Positions 25,401-34,747 of a stretch of 64,000 nucleotides of DNA are shown piece after piece (positions within the stretch are counted from its first letter, which is position 1; each line of letters starts with the position of its first letter). A program made the translations under genes and the position numbers. Source of the DNA: Bauldia litoralis (GTDB taxonomy: Bacteria; Pseudomonadota; Alphaproteobacteria; Rhizobiales; Kaistiaceae); assembly GCF_900104485.1 (NCBI RefSeq), contig NZ_FMXQ01000006.1, positions 186,001 through 250,000 of the forward strand. The letters run 5' to 3'. The notes under the pieces were generated by a model. The model saw nothing but the letters and a program-made list of their open reading frames with translations, had not been told where the DNA came from and made no database searches.

Positions 25401-26669
25401 TCAGATCGGAAACTGAAGGAGATCGGAAAGGACGAGCCCGGCTGCCCCGAGCAGTGCCGCCCGATCGGTCGCGTCGCCGGCGACAATCTCGATGTCTCCG
25501 CCCGGCCGCGACGGGACGAGATTGCGGACATGGGCGGCGATCGCCTCGATAAGCGGCGGGCCGCCGAGCACGACGTCGCCGTGCAGAATGTAATAATTCG
25601 GCGCCAGCGTCTGCTGGAGGTTGGCGATGCCGATCGCGATATTGTGGGCATAGCGATCGAAGAGGCGGGCGGCGGCGGCATCGCCGCGTTCGACCAGCGC
25701 GGCCAGCCGTCCGGAATCCATGTGGCGTGCGCCCGGCAGCTTCGCCCGGCCCGCCTCGCGTCGGAGCCACCCAAGCGTTGCAATCGTGTCCCAGCAGCCG
25801 CGCCTTCCGCACCGGCAGATTTCACCGTCGATCTGCACGAAGGTGTGGCCGAGTTCGCCGCCGGCGCCCGCAGCGCCGCGGAACAGGTGTCCGTCGAAAA
25901 ACAGGGCGCCGCCCAGGACTTCGCCGGTATAGACGACGGCGAATTGCGGCATGCCACGACCCTTGCCGAACCAGCGATCGCCGACGAGCAGGGCCCTCGG
26001 ATGATGGTCGACGCGAACCGGCAGGTCGAAGCGGTCACGCAATGAGGTGCCGAGTGGGAATTCATCAAGCGCCGGGGCAAGATTGATGGTGACGATCGTT
26101 CCGCGGTCGGTGTCGACCATGCCGCCGACCGCGATCCCGATGCCCAGCGGCAGGCGCGTGGCATCCTTCAGCGTGCGGTCGACGCAGGAGGCGATCACAT
26201 CAACGATCGGTTCCACGGGGCCGCGGCCGCTCGGCAGTTCCATCCTGTGTTCCGCCAGGATGCGGCCGTCGAGAGTGACGACGCAGGCATGGACGGCATC
26301 CGGCATCAGCAAGACGCCGCAGATCGGTCTTGCCTCGGGCGAGAACCATAGTGGCCGCGCCGGCTTGCCGCCGCCGGCTGAAGCGGGGAGGGGGTCGATC
26401 TCGACGAGAAACGCGTCATCGATCAGCGGCTGGACGATTCCGGATATCGTCGTTCGATTGACCCCTGCAAGGCGCGCCAGTTCGACCCGGCTCGTGGGGC
26501 CAAGATCGAAGAGCGCCTGGATCACGAGGCCGCGATTCGTCGAGCCGACCCGTGACGACGACAGCAGAGGCTGGCGGAGACGGCCCGGTTCGTCAGCGCT
26601 GGGCGTGGTTGCAGTTCCCGAAGCGGAGCGGCCGTTTCCAAATCGTCGGTTGGCGCCAAGGCTGTCCAT
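25401..26669 (-). CDS. ROK-family transcriptional regulator
   Basis: A 422-residue regulator. An N-terminal winged helix-turn-helix covers about residues 42-98 (LFDLGPTSRVELARLAGVNR and onward). It is followed by a ROK sugar-kinase-like domain with the zinc-binding cysteines in EICRCGRRGCWDT near residues 282-294, and GELGHTF before it. The ATP-type glycine motif is weak (GEVLGGALF), as expected for a repressor (NagC/Mlc/XylR type) rather than a kinase. It lies tail to tail with the importer-cyclase-amidase operon and is its likely regulator. Start at 26669; shorter starts are possible because the first 35 residues are low complexity. Confidence 0.87.
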   Translation of the reverse strand: MDSLGANRRFGNGRSASGTATTPSADEPGRLRQPLLSSSRVGSTNRGLVIQALFDLGPTSRVELARLAGVNRTTISGIVQPLIDDAFLVEIDPLPASAGGGKPARPLWFSPEARPICGVLLMPDAVHACVVTLDGRILAEHRMELPSGRGPVEPIVDVIASCVDRTLKDATRLPLGIGIAVGGMVDTDRGTIVTINLAPALDEFPLGTSLRDRFDLPVRVDHHPRALLVGDRWFGKGRGMPQFAVVYTGEVLGGALFFDGHLFRGAAGAGGELGHTFVQIDGEICRCGRRGCWDTIATLGWLRREAGRAKLPGARHMDSGRLAALVERGDAAAARLFDRYAHNIAIGIANLQQTLAPNYYILHGDVVLGGPPLIEAIAAHVRNLVPSRPGGDIEIVAGDATDRAALLGAAGLVLSDLLQFPI

Positions 26670-26833
26670 TTTCCGGCAATGCTCAGATAAAGAGGAGAGT
26701 TGTCATCGACGATTGCGCTTTCTAGACGATCTCCTCGCGGCTTTCGACGAATTTGTGCGGACGCCATACAATCGGTGTCTCGGGAACCGCGCCAGACGGT
26801 CGTAGAAAAGCGCACCTGCCGGCGTTTGTTTTT

Positions 26834-27922
26834 TTACGGTTCGATCGAGATCGTGCGGCGGATATCGTCACTGCGGAAGCCAATCATGCTCGGCCGCGCA
26901 ACGCCGGGAAGCGCCGCCACGTCGTAGAGTTCGGAAACGAAGCCCTCCAGCCGCAGCCAATGGGCGACGTCGCCTGTCCTGAGATCGATGACATAGAGCC
27001 CGCATCGCGGCTCGACCCCCTCCCGAACAAGACGATCCTGAAGCGGCAGACCGCCGAAGGTCCTGTTTTCGCGAGGCTCCGAAAGGCCAACGATGGCGTG
27101 ACCGGCCAGAAAGGTCAGGCCACGAAGGTAGCCAGGGCAGAATGCGATGGGATCGAACCGGCCGCTCGCCAGATCGGTCGTACCGAATTCTCCGGCACCG
27201 GAATTGAGAACGTAGAGCTTGCCCTCGTGCAGTCGCGGCGAATGCGGCATCGAAAGGCCGCGACAGACGATGGCGTTCGCGGCCACATCGACGACCACGC
27301 CGCCAGCGGCCCGGTTGTCGCGCCAACCGTCGGCGACATCAGTCTCGCCGACCGCAGTGACATAGGCCGGTGTGCCGTCGGACATGGCAAGGCCATTGAG
27401 GTGGCAGCGATCCTCCGCGGCGAGGCGCGAGATGAAGGGCGGCTGCCAGAGAGGCCGAAAGCTATGGGTCTCGCTAGCCGCAGCAAGGCAGGAGAACAGG
27501 GTATTGGCGAAGACGATACGGCCGCCGGCATCGAAGCCCAGGTCGTGGACGTCGAGGTCGCCGGTGAAATGGGCGAGCTGCGGGACGTAGACCGCGTCGT
27601 AACCATCGCCGGTGGCAGCACCTTCGGCGGCGTCGACGAAGGTGGTGATCTGGTTCATCGAGGCGATGGACAGTCGCTCGCCCGACACTGCCATCCCCAT
27701 CGGCCGGTCGAGGGTGCGCTCGAACACCGAAAGTCGACGGGCACCCCGATTGCTGCCGATCAGGAAGACCTTGCCGCTCTGGTAGGTGGTGAAGGCGAGG
27801 CTGCCGCCGGCCTCCGCCAGCCAGCTCACGAACTGGCGAGACGTCGTTATCTCCAGCCGCGGCGGCCGATTGTCGGCAGCAGATTCCGCGTTGGAGGTGG
27901 CTGATGCCTTGTGCGCGCTCAC
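26834..27922 (-). CDS. TIGR03032-family protein (beta-propeller-like, unknown function)
   Basis: A 362-residue protein that I match to the TIGR03032 group by its opening, TTSRQFVSWLAEAGGSLAFT followed by YQSGKVFLIG, and by repeats of the type ANTLFSCLAAAS, HLNGLAMSDGTPAYVTAVG and LPMPHSPRLHEGKLYVL-like segments. These suggest a propeller fold without known chemistry. In other genomes relatives are often found near TPR or sulfotransferase genes; here the TPR-sulfotransferase is 20 kb away. The GTG start at 27922 overlaps the stop of the small upstream ORF by 4 bases, pointing to translational coupling. Confidence 0.75.
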   Translation of the reverse strand: MSAHKASATSNAESAADNRPPRLEITTSRQFVSWLAEAGGSLAFTTYQSGKVFLIGSNRGARRLSVFERTLDRPMGMAVSGERLSIASMNQITTFVDAAEGAATGDGYDAVYVPQLAHFTGDLDVHDLGFDAGGRIVFANTLFSCLAAASETHSFRPLWQPPFISRLAAEDRCHLNGLAMSDGTPAYVTAVGETDVADGWRDNRAAGGVVVDVAANAIVCRGLSMPHSPRLHEGKLYVLNSGAGEFGTTDLASGRFDPIAFCPGYLRGLTFLAGHAIVGLSEPRENRTFGGLPLQDRLVREGVEPRCGLYVIDLRTGDVAHWLRLEGFVSELYDVAALPGVARPSMIGFRSDDIRRTISIEP

Positions 27923-28137
27923 GCCAGAATGATCGTCATGTCGGCATCGACCGCAACAACAACCTTGGTGTCGCTGACCAGGTTGTAGAAATCGAAGCCT
28001 CCCGTCTCTGTACCAGCACGGTTCCTATCCTCGGCGGCCAGTTGCCATTCATAAGGCAGGACCGGCGTGGCGTCATCCGGATCGAAATCGCGGAAGAAGC
28101 CGGTGCCGTGGTGAAGCTCGATCAGACAAGAGAACAA
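27919..28137 (-). CDS. Small ORF coupled to TIGR03032 gene, possible gene remnant
   Basis: A 72-residue reading frame that starts at TTG 28135-28137 and stops in a GTGA overlap with the next gene. The composition is protein-like (FRDFDPDDATPVLPYEWQLA, then FYNLVSDTKVVVAVDADMT), with somewhat lower GC than its neighbours. I do not recognise it. It ends like the C-terminus of a larger secreted protein, and the frame is blocked by a stop at 28150-28152, 64 bases from the tRNA 3' end. It may therefore be the surviving tail of a gene truncated next to the tRNA. It could equally be a short native gene. Confidence 0.4.
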   Translation of the reverse strand: MFSCLIELHHGTGFFRDFDPDDATPVLPYEWQLAAEDRNRAGTETGGFDFYNLVSDTKVVVAVDADMTIILA

Positions 28138-28215
28138 GAGCAGGGGGTGTCAGAATGATCCGGTGACGGCTTGTTGGAATCCCAGGCCGTTTCCAGGATA
28201 AGTCGTTCAGATCTT

Positions 28216-28291
<76 letters not shown>

Positions 28292-28414
28292 GTAAGATCG
28301 CGGCCCTTCTACCAAGCTGTGGGGTCGCCTGTCCAGTCCGGTGTTGGGTAATCTCGCCGGGTTGGTGCGCGCGGGCCGCGACGTGGCGACGCGGGTGGGG
28401 GTGGCGGGGCGCCG

Positions 28415-29470
28415 TCAGGGGGCCAGGGCCCGGTCGTCGGCGCCGAAAAGGTGGATGTGATCGCGGTCGAAGCGCAGGCCGGCGGGTTCGCCCTCGGTCA
28501 TTTCGACATGGCCGACGAGGCGGACGGTGAAGAGGCCGACCTTGTCGACCTCGACATAGACGAAGGTGTCTGATCCCAGTTGCTCGATCACGTCGATGAC
28601 GCCGGTCACGTCGCTCTCCTCCGGCGGGGCGAGGTTGATGTGCTCCGGCCTGATGCCGATCTTGCGGGCTGCCGCATCGGCGGCCGGCAGCGACATCGCC
28701 TGGCCGTTGGCGAAGGCGAGGCCGCCCTCGGCCGGCTGGCAGTCGGCGACGTTCATCTTCGGCGAGCCGATGAATTGGGCGACGAAGAGGTTGGCCGGCC
28801 GCATGTAGAGGTCGATCGGCGCGCCGACCTGCTCGATCCGGCCGGCCTGGAGGACGACGATCTTGTCGGCCAGCGTCATCGCCTCGACCTGGTCGTGGGT
28901 GACGTAGACCATGGTCGCGTCGAGCCGGCGGTGCAGCTTGGCGATCTCCAGCCGCATCTCGACGCGCAGCGCGGCGTCGAGGTTGGACAACGGCTCGTCG
29001 AACAGGAAGGCCTTGGGTTCGCGGACGATGGCCCGGCCGATGGCGACGCGCTGGCGCTGACCGCCGGACAGCGCCTTGGGACGGCGGTCGAGCAGCGCCT
29101 CGAGCTTCAGGACGTCGGCGGCGCGGTCGACGCGGGCGGCGATCTCGGCCTTCGGCATGCGGGCGACGGTGAGGGCGAAGCCCATATTCTCGCGTACCGT
29201 CTTGTGCGGGTAGAGGGCGTAGGACTGGAACACCATCGACAGTTCACGCTCGGCCGGCGGCTTGCCGGTGACATCCTCGCCGTCGATGACGATGGCGCCG
29301 TCGGTCGCTTCCTCGAGACCGGAGATCAGGCGGAGCAGGGTCGACTTTCCGCAGCCGGAGGGGCCGACGAAGATAACGAACTCGTTGTCGGCGATGGTGA
29401 GGTCGACGCCCTTGATGACCTCGACGGCGCCGAAGGCCTTGCGGACCTGCCTGAGTTCGATCTGTCCCAT
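28415..29470 (-). CDS. ABC transporter ATP-binding protein (UgpC/MsmK type)
   Basis: A 351-residue carbohydrate-importer ATPase. Walker A is GPSGCGKST, the signature LSGGQRQR and Walker [14 protein letters not shown]-terminal regulatory OB-fold domain (about 235-351) contains GIRPEHI and the final DHIHLF. This is the multi-sugar CUT1 ATPase class. The ATG at 29470 has AGAGAGA upstream; a longer frame upstream overlaps the hydrolase gene and is not coding. It is the last gene of the LacI-controlled operon that starts at 35809. Confidence 0.92.
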   Translation of the reverse strand: MGQIELRQVRKAFGAVEVIKGVDLTIADNEFVIFVGPSGCGKSTLLRLISGLEEATDGAIVIDGEDVTGKPPAERELSMVFQSYALYPHKTVRENMGFALTVARMPKAEIAARVDRAADVLKLEALLDRRPKALSGGQRQRVAIGRAIVREPKAFLFDEPLSNLDAALRVEMRLEIAKLHRRLDATMVYVTHDQVEAMTLADKIVVLQAGRIEQVGAPIDLYMRPANLFVAQFIGSPKMNVADCQPAEGGLAFANGQAMSLPAADAAARKIGIRPEHINLAPPEESDVTGVIDVIEQLGSDTFVYVEVDKVGLFTVRLVGHVEMTEGEPAGLRFDRDHIHLFGADDRALAP

Positions 29471-29481
29471 CACATCTCTCT

Positions 29482-30765
29482 CTATGCGACCGCGGCGACC
29501 GGGGCGGGGGCGGTCATGGCCAGCCAGATGGCGGCGGTCCATGAAAAGTCCTTGCCGCCGCATCCGCGGCCGTCGATCGGGCTGAAGCTCTCGTAGAATC
29601 CCGACTGGCGGATCAGTGCCCGGGTATCGACGCGAATCCTGTCGGCGAGATCGGCATGGCCGGCACCGGCCAGCCCTTCGGCGATCATCCAGTTGACCAC
29701 TGCCCAGATCGGGCCGCGCCAGTAGCGAATCGGGTCGAATTGCGGATCGGTCGGGTCGAAGCTCGGGACGCCATAGCGGACGGCATCGAGCCAGTGGCGC
29801 AAGGTCGGAATCAGACGCTCGGCACGGTCCGCCGGCACCCCGCCTGCATAGAGGGGGAGGAAGGCGCCGGCCGACAGCGTCGTCGCGTGTTCCTCGCGGC
29901 GCAGGTCGAGCGAGACATAGCCGCCAGCGGCGTCGCTCCACAACGAGGCGAGGCCGTCCTGGAGGCGTTCGGCGCGGCGGGTGGCGCGGTCGGCGATGTC
30001 GCTGTCGCCAAGCGCGCCGGCGAGCGCGGCGAGATCGCGCTCGGCGCGCAGGAGGATGGCGTTGACCCCGACATCGGCGACCCAGAAGGGGCTGCCGGCG
30101 GCGATCGCGGCCGGGTCCCAGTGATTGTCGCGGCCAAAGGCGACGAGGGCGAGGTACCGGTCGTATTCGTGCTGGTGGGGGCGCTGGTCGGCGGCGACAT
30201 GCTGGGTGTCGCGGCGCTCATAGGCGCCGACTTTCGACGTATCGACGAAGGAAAGCGGACGATCCCAGTCCGGCAGGTTGTCGCGGCCGCTCTCCCAGGG
30301 ATGGATGATGGCGACGAGGCCGCGGCCGGCGGGATCGCGCGCGGTGGCGAACCACTCGTGCCAGCGGTCGAGGGCGACCAATGCGGCTTCGGCGCGGCGG
30401 CGGCCCTTGGCGGGCTCAAGGTCATGGAGGCGCCGAACGATGGTGGCGGCGACCGGCGGCTGGGTGATGCCGGATGTCGGCGGGCTGGTCGTCGTGCCCC
30501 ACTGATCGGGGCCGGGGAAGTAACTGTCGTCGACCCGCTGGAAGATGATGTGCGGCACCATGCCGTCGGGCCATTGGCCGGCGAGAAGGCTCCCGACCTC
30601 GGTCCAGGCGCGGTCGATGTCGAAGGCGGCGAAGCCGAGGGCGACGAAGGCCGAGTCCCAGTTCCATTGATAGGGGTAGAGACCGGCGGTCGGCACCGTG
30701 TAGCCGCCACGATCGTTGGTCCGCAGGATTTCCTTTGCCCGGAGATCGAGCTTGGTGTCTTCCAT
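29482..30765 (-). CDS. GH63-type hydrolase, glucosylglycerate/mannosylglycerate hydrolase-like
   Basis: A 427-residue cytoplasmic glycosidase of the (alpha/alpha)6 barrel class. The opening [20 protein letters not shown] followed by WPDGMVPHI is the recognisable signature of GH63 mannosylglycerate/glucosylglycerate hydrolases. Further matches are [47 protein letters not shown] and, near the C-terminus, [13 protein letters not shown]. No signal peptide is present, so the glycoside is cleaved after import. It lies between the second permease and the ATPase of a CUT1 importer with tight spacing, which supports joint uptake and hydrolysis. The exact sugar (glucose or mannose) and the glycerate moiety are inferred from the family. 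Confidence 0.82.
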   Translation of the reverse strand: MEDTKLDLRAKEILRTNDRGGYTVPTAGLYPYQWNWDSAFVALGFAAFDIDRAWTEVGSLLAGQWPDGMVPHIIFQRVDDSYFPGPDQWGTTTSPPTSGITQPPVAATIVRRLHDLEPAKGRRRAEAALVALDRWHEWFATARDPAGRGLVAIIHPWESGRDNLPDWDRPLSFVDTSKVGAYERRDTQHVAADQRPHQHEYDRYLALVAFGRDNHWDPAAIAAGSPFWVADVGVNAILLRAERDLAALAGALGDSDIADRATRRAERLQDGLASLWSDAAGGYVSLDLRREEHATTLSAGAFLPLYAGGVPADRAERLIPTLRHWLDAVRYGVPSFDPTDPQFDPIRYWRGPIWAVVNWMIAEGLAGAGHADLADRIRVDTRALIRQSGFYESFSPIDGRGCGGKDFSWTAAIWLAMTAPAPVAAVA

Positions 30766-30771
30766 TCTCGC

Positions 30772-32001
30772 TTAGCCCTTGACGCTGCCGGCGGTGAGGC
30801 CCTGGACCAGGAACCGCTCGAACCAGAGAAAGATCATGAGGATCGGGACCGTCGCGACGACCGCGCCGGCCATGAGATTCTGTCGCGGCACCTCGGAGGA
30901 ATCGAGCGCGACGACGCCGCGGGCGAGGGTGAAGATGCCGGGATCGTCGAGGAACATGAAGGCGAAGAGGAACTCGTTCCAGGCGATCATGAAGACGTAG
31001 AGGGCGACGGAGGCGAGCGCCGGGAGCGACAGCGGCAGGGTGATCTTGCGGATCACGCCGAAGCGGCCGAGGCCGTCCATCAGGCCGGCTTCCTCGAGCT
31101 CCGGCGGCAGGCCGCGGAAGTATCCCTGGAGCATGTAGAGGGCGACCGGCACCGTGGTCGCCGGGTAGACGATGAGCAGGCCGAGGAGCGTGTTGCGCAG
31201 GCCGAGCTGGCTGAAGACCGAATAGAGCGGGATGACCAGCACGATCGCCGGGACCATGTAGATCATCAGGATCGACCGGTTGAGGAAGGCCTGGCCCGGG
31301 AAGCGCAGCCGGGCAATCGCCTAGGCACCGGGGATCGAGAAGAGCAGGGTGATGATGACGGTGCTGACCGAGACGATGGTCGAGATCAGCATGAAGCGGC
31401 CGAAGTTGAACTGGGTGAAGAGCTCGACATAGCTGCGGAACAGGGTGCCGATTCCCTGCGACACGTCGATCGACAGGTCGAGGGGATTGAGGAGCAGGGC
31501 CTGCTGGTTCTTCAGGCTGGTGACCACCATCACGTAGAAGGGCAGGATGACGATCGCGGTGAAGAAGACGAAGCCGAACCCTTTCATCGCCCGGACGATG
31601 AGGGTCTCCGTCTTGTAGCGGGTGAGGGCGCCCGACCCGATGTCGTGGAGACAGAGGCGGTTGGCGGCGGTTACCGCCGCGGCGGTCAAGGCGATTGCCG
31701 TGGCTTGCCAGAATGCGCCTGCCGACAGGGCGATCGAGAAGGGCTGGGCGAAGGAGGCCAGCAGCAGCACCAGGACGGTTGCGAAGAAGGACACGAGGAG
31801 GAGCGTCGCTGTCCGCTCCCCGGGCGGGCGAAGCATCAGGACGGCGGCGCCGGCCGCTCCCCCCGCGAGACCGGCGAGCAGCATCGACGCGGCCGGAAGG
31901 CCCGTGAAGAGGGTCAGGACGATGCCGGCCAGCCCGTGGGCGATGATGCCCCAGAGCGAGCCCGTCAGGATGCCGAGACCAAAACCCTTGCCGAGGGCCA
32001 T
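30772..32001 (-). pseudogene. Carbohydrate ABC permease (second subunit) interrupted by one in-frame TAG
   Basis: Two open frames, 31324-32001 and 30772-31320, lie in the same phase and are separated by a single TAG at 31321-31323. Read through, they give a 409-residue MalG-like permease. The coupling helix is in the second part (ELEEAGLMDGLGRFGVIRKI near residue 319), and the stop falls inside a membrane-associated motif 'SIPGA-stop-AIARLRFPGQ', where relatives have Gly-Ala-Tyr-Ala. TAG is one base from the Tyr codons TAT and TAC. The N-terminal 130 residues add about four hydrophobic segments not usual in the family. Neighbouring permease, ATPase and hydrolase genes look intact, so this is either a recent inactivation, a sequencing error or a readthrough site. 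Without readthrough the importer would be dead. Confidence 0.8.
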
Positions 32002-33311
32002 CAGCCTTCCTCCCGGTGGACGAAGCGGAAGTAGCTGAGCGCGAAGACCAGCAGGAACAGGAAGATGACCACGGCGACTGCCGCGCCGGCGCCGAGATTG
32101 CCGAGGGCGAAGCCCTGTTCGTAGACATCGACAGTCAGGGTGCGCGTGCCGGCCGCGCCGCCGGTGAGCAGGAAGATGTCGTCGAACTTGTTGAAGGTCC
32201 AGATGAAGCGCAGCAGAAACAGCGTCGACAGGATGGCGAAGAGCTGCGGCAGCGCGACGTGGCGGAAGGCCTGGAAGGGTGTCGCGCCATCGACCCCGGC
32301 GGCCTCGTAAAGGTCGGCGGGGATCGACTGCATGCGGGCGAGGATGAACAGCAGCGACAAGGGGAAATAGCGCCAGGCTTCGAAGGCGATGACGGTTGCC
32401 AGCGCCAGCGGGAAGTCGACGGTCAGGCCGAAGAGGTTGAGCTCGACGGCGCGCTGACCGAAGAAGTTGATGCCCTCGTCGACGACATTCATGTGCTTGA
32501 GAATGGCGTTCAGCGTGCCCGAGAAGGGATCGAGCAGGACCACCCAGGTGAAGGCGACGGCGATCACCGGCGCGACATAGGGGAAGAGGAAGAGCCCGCG
32601 CAGGATCGCGCGGCCGCGGAAGCTGGTGTTGAGGAGCTGTGCCGCGAACAGGCCGAGGACGATGGCACCAAGGGTACCGAAGACGGTGTAGGCGATGGTC
32701 ACCCAGACCACGGTCCAGAAGTCGCGCGACTGGAAGATTCGGGCGAAATTCTCGAAGGAGAATTCCCAGCTAGTGAGGATGTTGTCGGCGTCGCCGGTCA
32801 TCAGCGGCTGGCTGTCGCGGGGCGAGACGCCGGCGGTGGCGAAGGCCTCGTCGCCGATGACGGTGAGTTCTACCTCCTCGCGGTGACCGGCGGCGAAGGT
32901 GCCGAGGTCGCAGCGGACGCGCGGCCCGTCGAATGCACAGCGCTCGTCGGCCGACTGCAAGGTGAGGCCGGGCGTCAACTCGTCGACAAGGACGACGTTG
33001 CGGATTTCCTTGTCCTGCGAGGAATTGCGCAGGCGATACTGGATCAGCAGTTCGGCGCCGGGGACATCGGCGTCGCCGCGCAAGCGCTCCGAGACTACCG
33101 GGATGGGCGGGCGGAGGTCGGCAAGCGACACCGGCTTGAAACTGATCCAAAAATTGGCGAGCAGCGGGATGAGGACGATGGCCAGGACGATGAGAAAGGT
33201 CGGCGCCAGCATGGCGGCGGCGAGCCGCGCTTCGCGACGGGCCATCGGGCCGAGGCGCGGGCGTCCCGGCGGGCGGGGTGGAGCTTGTTCGGGACTGTCC
33301 GACGCCGACAT
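32001..33311 (-). CDS. Carbohydrate ABC permease (first subunit, MalF-like) with periplasmic insert
   Basis: A 436-residue permease. The first hydrophobic segment lies near residues 30-55. It is followed by an unusual soluble insert of about 115 residues (about 62-175) containing NVVLVDELTPGLTLQSADER and two cysteines in RCAFDGPRVRCDLG; the insert resembles the DUF11 beta-sandwich repeat of surface proteins. After it come the canonical segments and the coupling motif ADLYEAAGVDGATPFQAFRH. MalF also carries a periplasmic loop that touches its binding protein, so the insert may do the same. The ATG at 33311 was chosen over 33371 because AGGAC lies 7 bases upstream. The stop overlaps the next permease start (ATGA-like, TGATG). 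Confidence 0.87.
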   Translation of the reverse strand: MSASDSPEQAPPRPPGRPRLGPMARREARLAAAMLAPTFLIVLAIVLIPLLANFWISFKPVSLADLRPPIPVVSERLRGDADVPGAELLIQYRLRNSSQDKEIRNVVLVDELTPGLTLQSADERCAFDGPRVRCDLGTFAAGHREEVELTVIGDEAFATAGVSPRDSQPLMTGDADNILTSWEFSFENFARIFQSRDFWTVVWVTIAYTVFGTLGAIVLGLFAAQLLNTSFRGRAILRGLFLFPYVAPVIAVAFTWVVLLDPFSGTLNAILKHMNVVDEGINFFGQRAVELNLFGLTVDFPLALATVIAFEAWRYFPLSLLFILARMQSIPADLYEAAGVDGATPFQAFRHVALPQLFAILSTLFLLRFIWTFNKFDDIFLLTGGAAGTRTLTVDVYEQGFALGNLGAGAAVAVVIFLFLLVFALSYFRFVHREEG

Positions 33312-33381
33312 GGGCCTGTCCTGCCAGAGCTGAAAAAAGGGACCGGGCACCTCCGAGGGGCGCCCGGTCAAGGCTTCGCGG

Positions 33382-34728
33382 TCAATCGATCTCGGCGATC
33401 TCCTCGTTCATCAGCGCAACCGTCTCGGCGGCGGTGCGCTCGCCGTCGATATATTCACGGACGGCGCGGTTGATCGCCTGGCTGTTGATGATCTTCGAGG
33501 CGAGCGCGAGCTGGCCTTCCTTGACGCCCCAGCGGTCGGCGGTTTCGAGGCCACCGACGATGTTGGCGATCACTTCCGGCGGATAGAGGTCGGACAGCGG
33601 CGCCTTGCGGTCGACGCCAACCGGCAGCACTTCCCATGCCTTGACGAACTTCTGCGGGTCGTCCGCCGTGCCGCGACGGACCGGGAACTTGCCTTCCGGC
33701 GCGATCGACAAGGTGCGGGCATAGCCGTCGTCCATCGAGAACTTGACGAACTCCGCGGCGGCGTCGGTGTCGGCGTCGCTGGTGATGCCGAAGTAACGAA
33801 TGTCGCCCCAGGCGGCGCCGTCGGGATTGGACGGTCCGGCAAGCCGCGTGACGATGCCGGTCATCGAAGCCAGTTCGGTGGAGGTCGGGTCGTTGTTGAT
33901 GGTCGGCGGGTTGGAATCGCGCAGGCCGGCCAACTCGTCGAGGATGAAGGGCGACCAGATGATCATCGCCGCCTTGCCGGCGAAGTAGAGCTCGCGCGAC
34001 TGCTGCCAGAAGAGTTCGCCGGGCGGCGAGGCTTCGGCGAGCTTCTTGTAGAAGTCGAGAACCTCGATCGTCTTCTTCTCGTCGAAGCCGGTGGTGCCGT
34101 CGGCATGGACCGGCGTCGCGGCATTGGCGAGGAAGACGTGCTCGAGCACCTGGCTCATGAAGTTCTCGTCGACCTTGGTGGCGGCGACGAAGCCGTACAT
34201 CTCCGGCGGATTATGGAGCTTTTCGATGGCGGCGAGGATGTTGGCGTAGCTGTCCGGCGCCTTCAGCCCGGCCTTGTCGAACAGGTCCTTGCGGTAGACG
34301 ACCATCTGGGTCCAGCCATCGACCGGGACGGCGGCGGTCTGGCCGTCGAAATCGGCCATGGTCAGGCTGCCGGGGGCGAAGGTCTCGCGACCGAGTTCCT
34401 CGACCACCTCGTTGTTGGCCTCGACATCAAGGATGCCGGCCTCCGACCAGGGAAGGACGTATTGGAGGGTGTGATAGATGACGTCCGGCAGGTCGCCGGC
34501 GGCGAAGGCGGCGGTCGCGCGCTGGCCGAGGTCGCTCTCGGTTACCGGGATGACGTCGACGGCGATGCCGGTCGCGGCCTCGAACTCGGTCGCCATCTGC
34601 TCCTGCTTGGCGAGACGGTCGGGCTGTTCCTCCGTGGTCCAGAAGCGCAACTGGGCGCTGGCAAGGCTGGAACCGAGAAGCAGCGCCGCGGCGGCGACGG
34701 CCAGGGTCCGAATGGGGCGTGTGGTCAT
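33382..34728 (-). CDS. Carbohydrate ABC extracellular solute-binding protein
   Basis: A 448-residue exported MalE-type (family 1) binding protein. The signal peptide is TRPIRTLAVAAAALLLGSSL with cleavage near LASAQ. The mature start LRFWTTEEQPDRLAKQEQM and the later VPVDGWTQMVVYRKDLFDKAG, WSPFILDEL and ADTDAAAEFVKFSMDD are typical. GGGAGGAGATC precedes the ATG, one of the strongest ribosome sites in the window, as expected for the most abundant component of an importer. It lies 19 bases downstream of the LacI gene and 71 bases upstream of the first permease. Confidence 0.92.
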   Translation of the reverse strand: MTTRPIRTLAVAAAALLLGSSLASAQLRFWTTEEQPDRLAKQEQMATEFEAATGIAVDVIPVTESDLGQRATAAFAAGDLPDVIYHTLQYVLPWSEAGILDVEANNEVVEELGRETFAPGSLTMADFDGQTAAVPVDGWTQMVVYRKDLFDKAGLKAPDSYANILAAIEKLHNPPEMYGFVAATKVDENFMSQVLEHVFLANAATPVHADGTTGFDEKKTIEVLDFYKKLAEASPPGELFWQQSRELYFAGKAAMIIWSPFILDELAGLRDSNPPTINNDPTSTELASMTGIVTRLAGPSNPDGAAWGDIRYFGITSDADTDAAAEFVKFSMDDGYARTLSIAPEGKFPVRRGTADDPQKFVKAWEVLPVGVDRKAPLSDLYPPEVIANIVGGLETADRWGVKEGQLALASKIINSQAINRAVREYIDGERTAAETVALMNEEIAEID

Positions 34729-34747
34729 GATCTCCTCCCGATGATGA

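Noticed and set aside
29656-32034. A 792-codon plus-strand frame across the GH63 and permease genes
   Set aside because: Composition is dominated by Glu/Asp/Arg/Gly from reversed codons; the minus strand holds clear enzyme and permease motifs.
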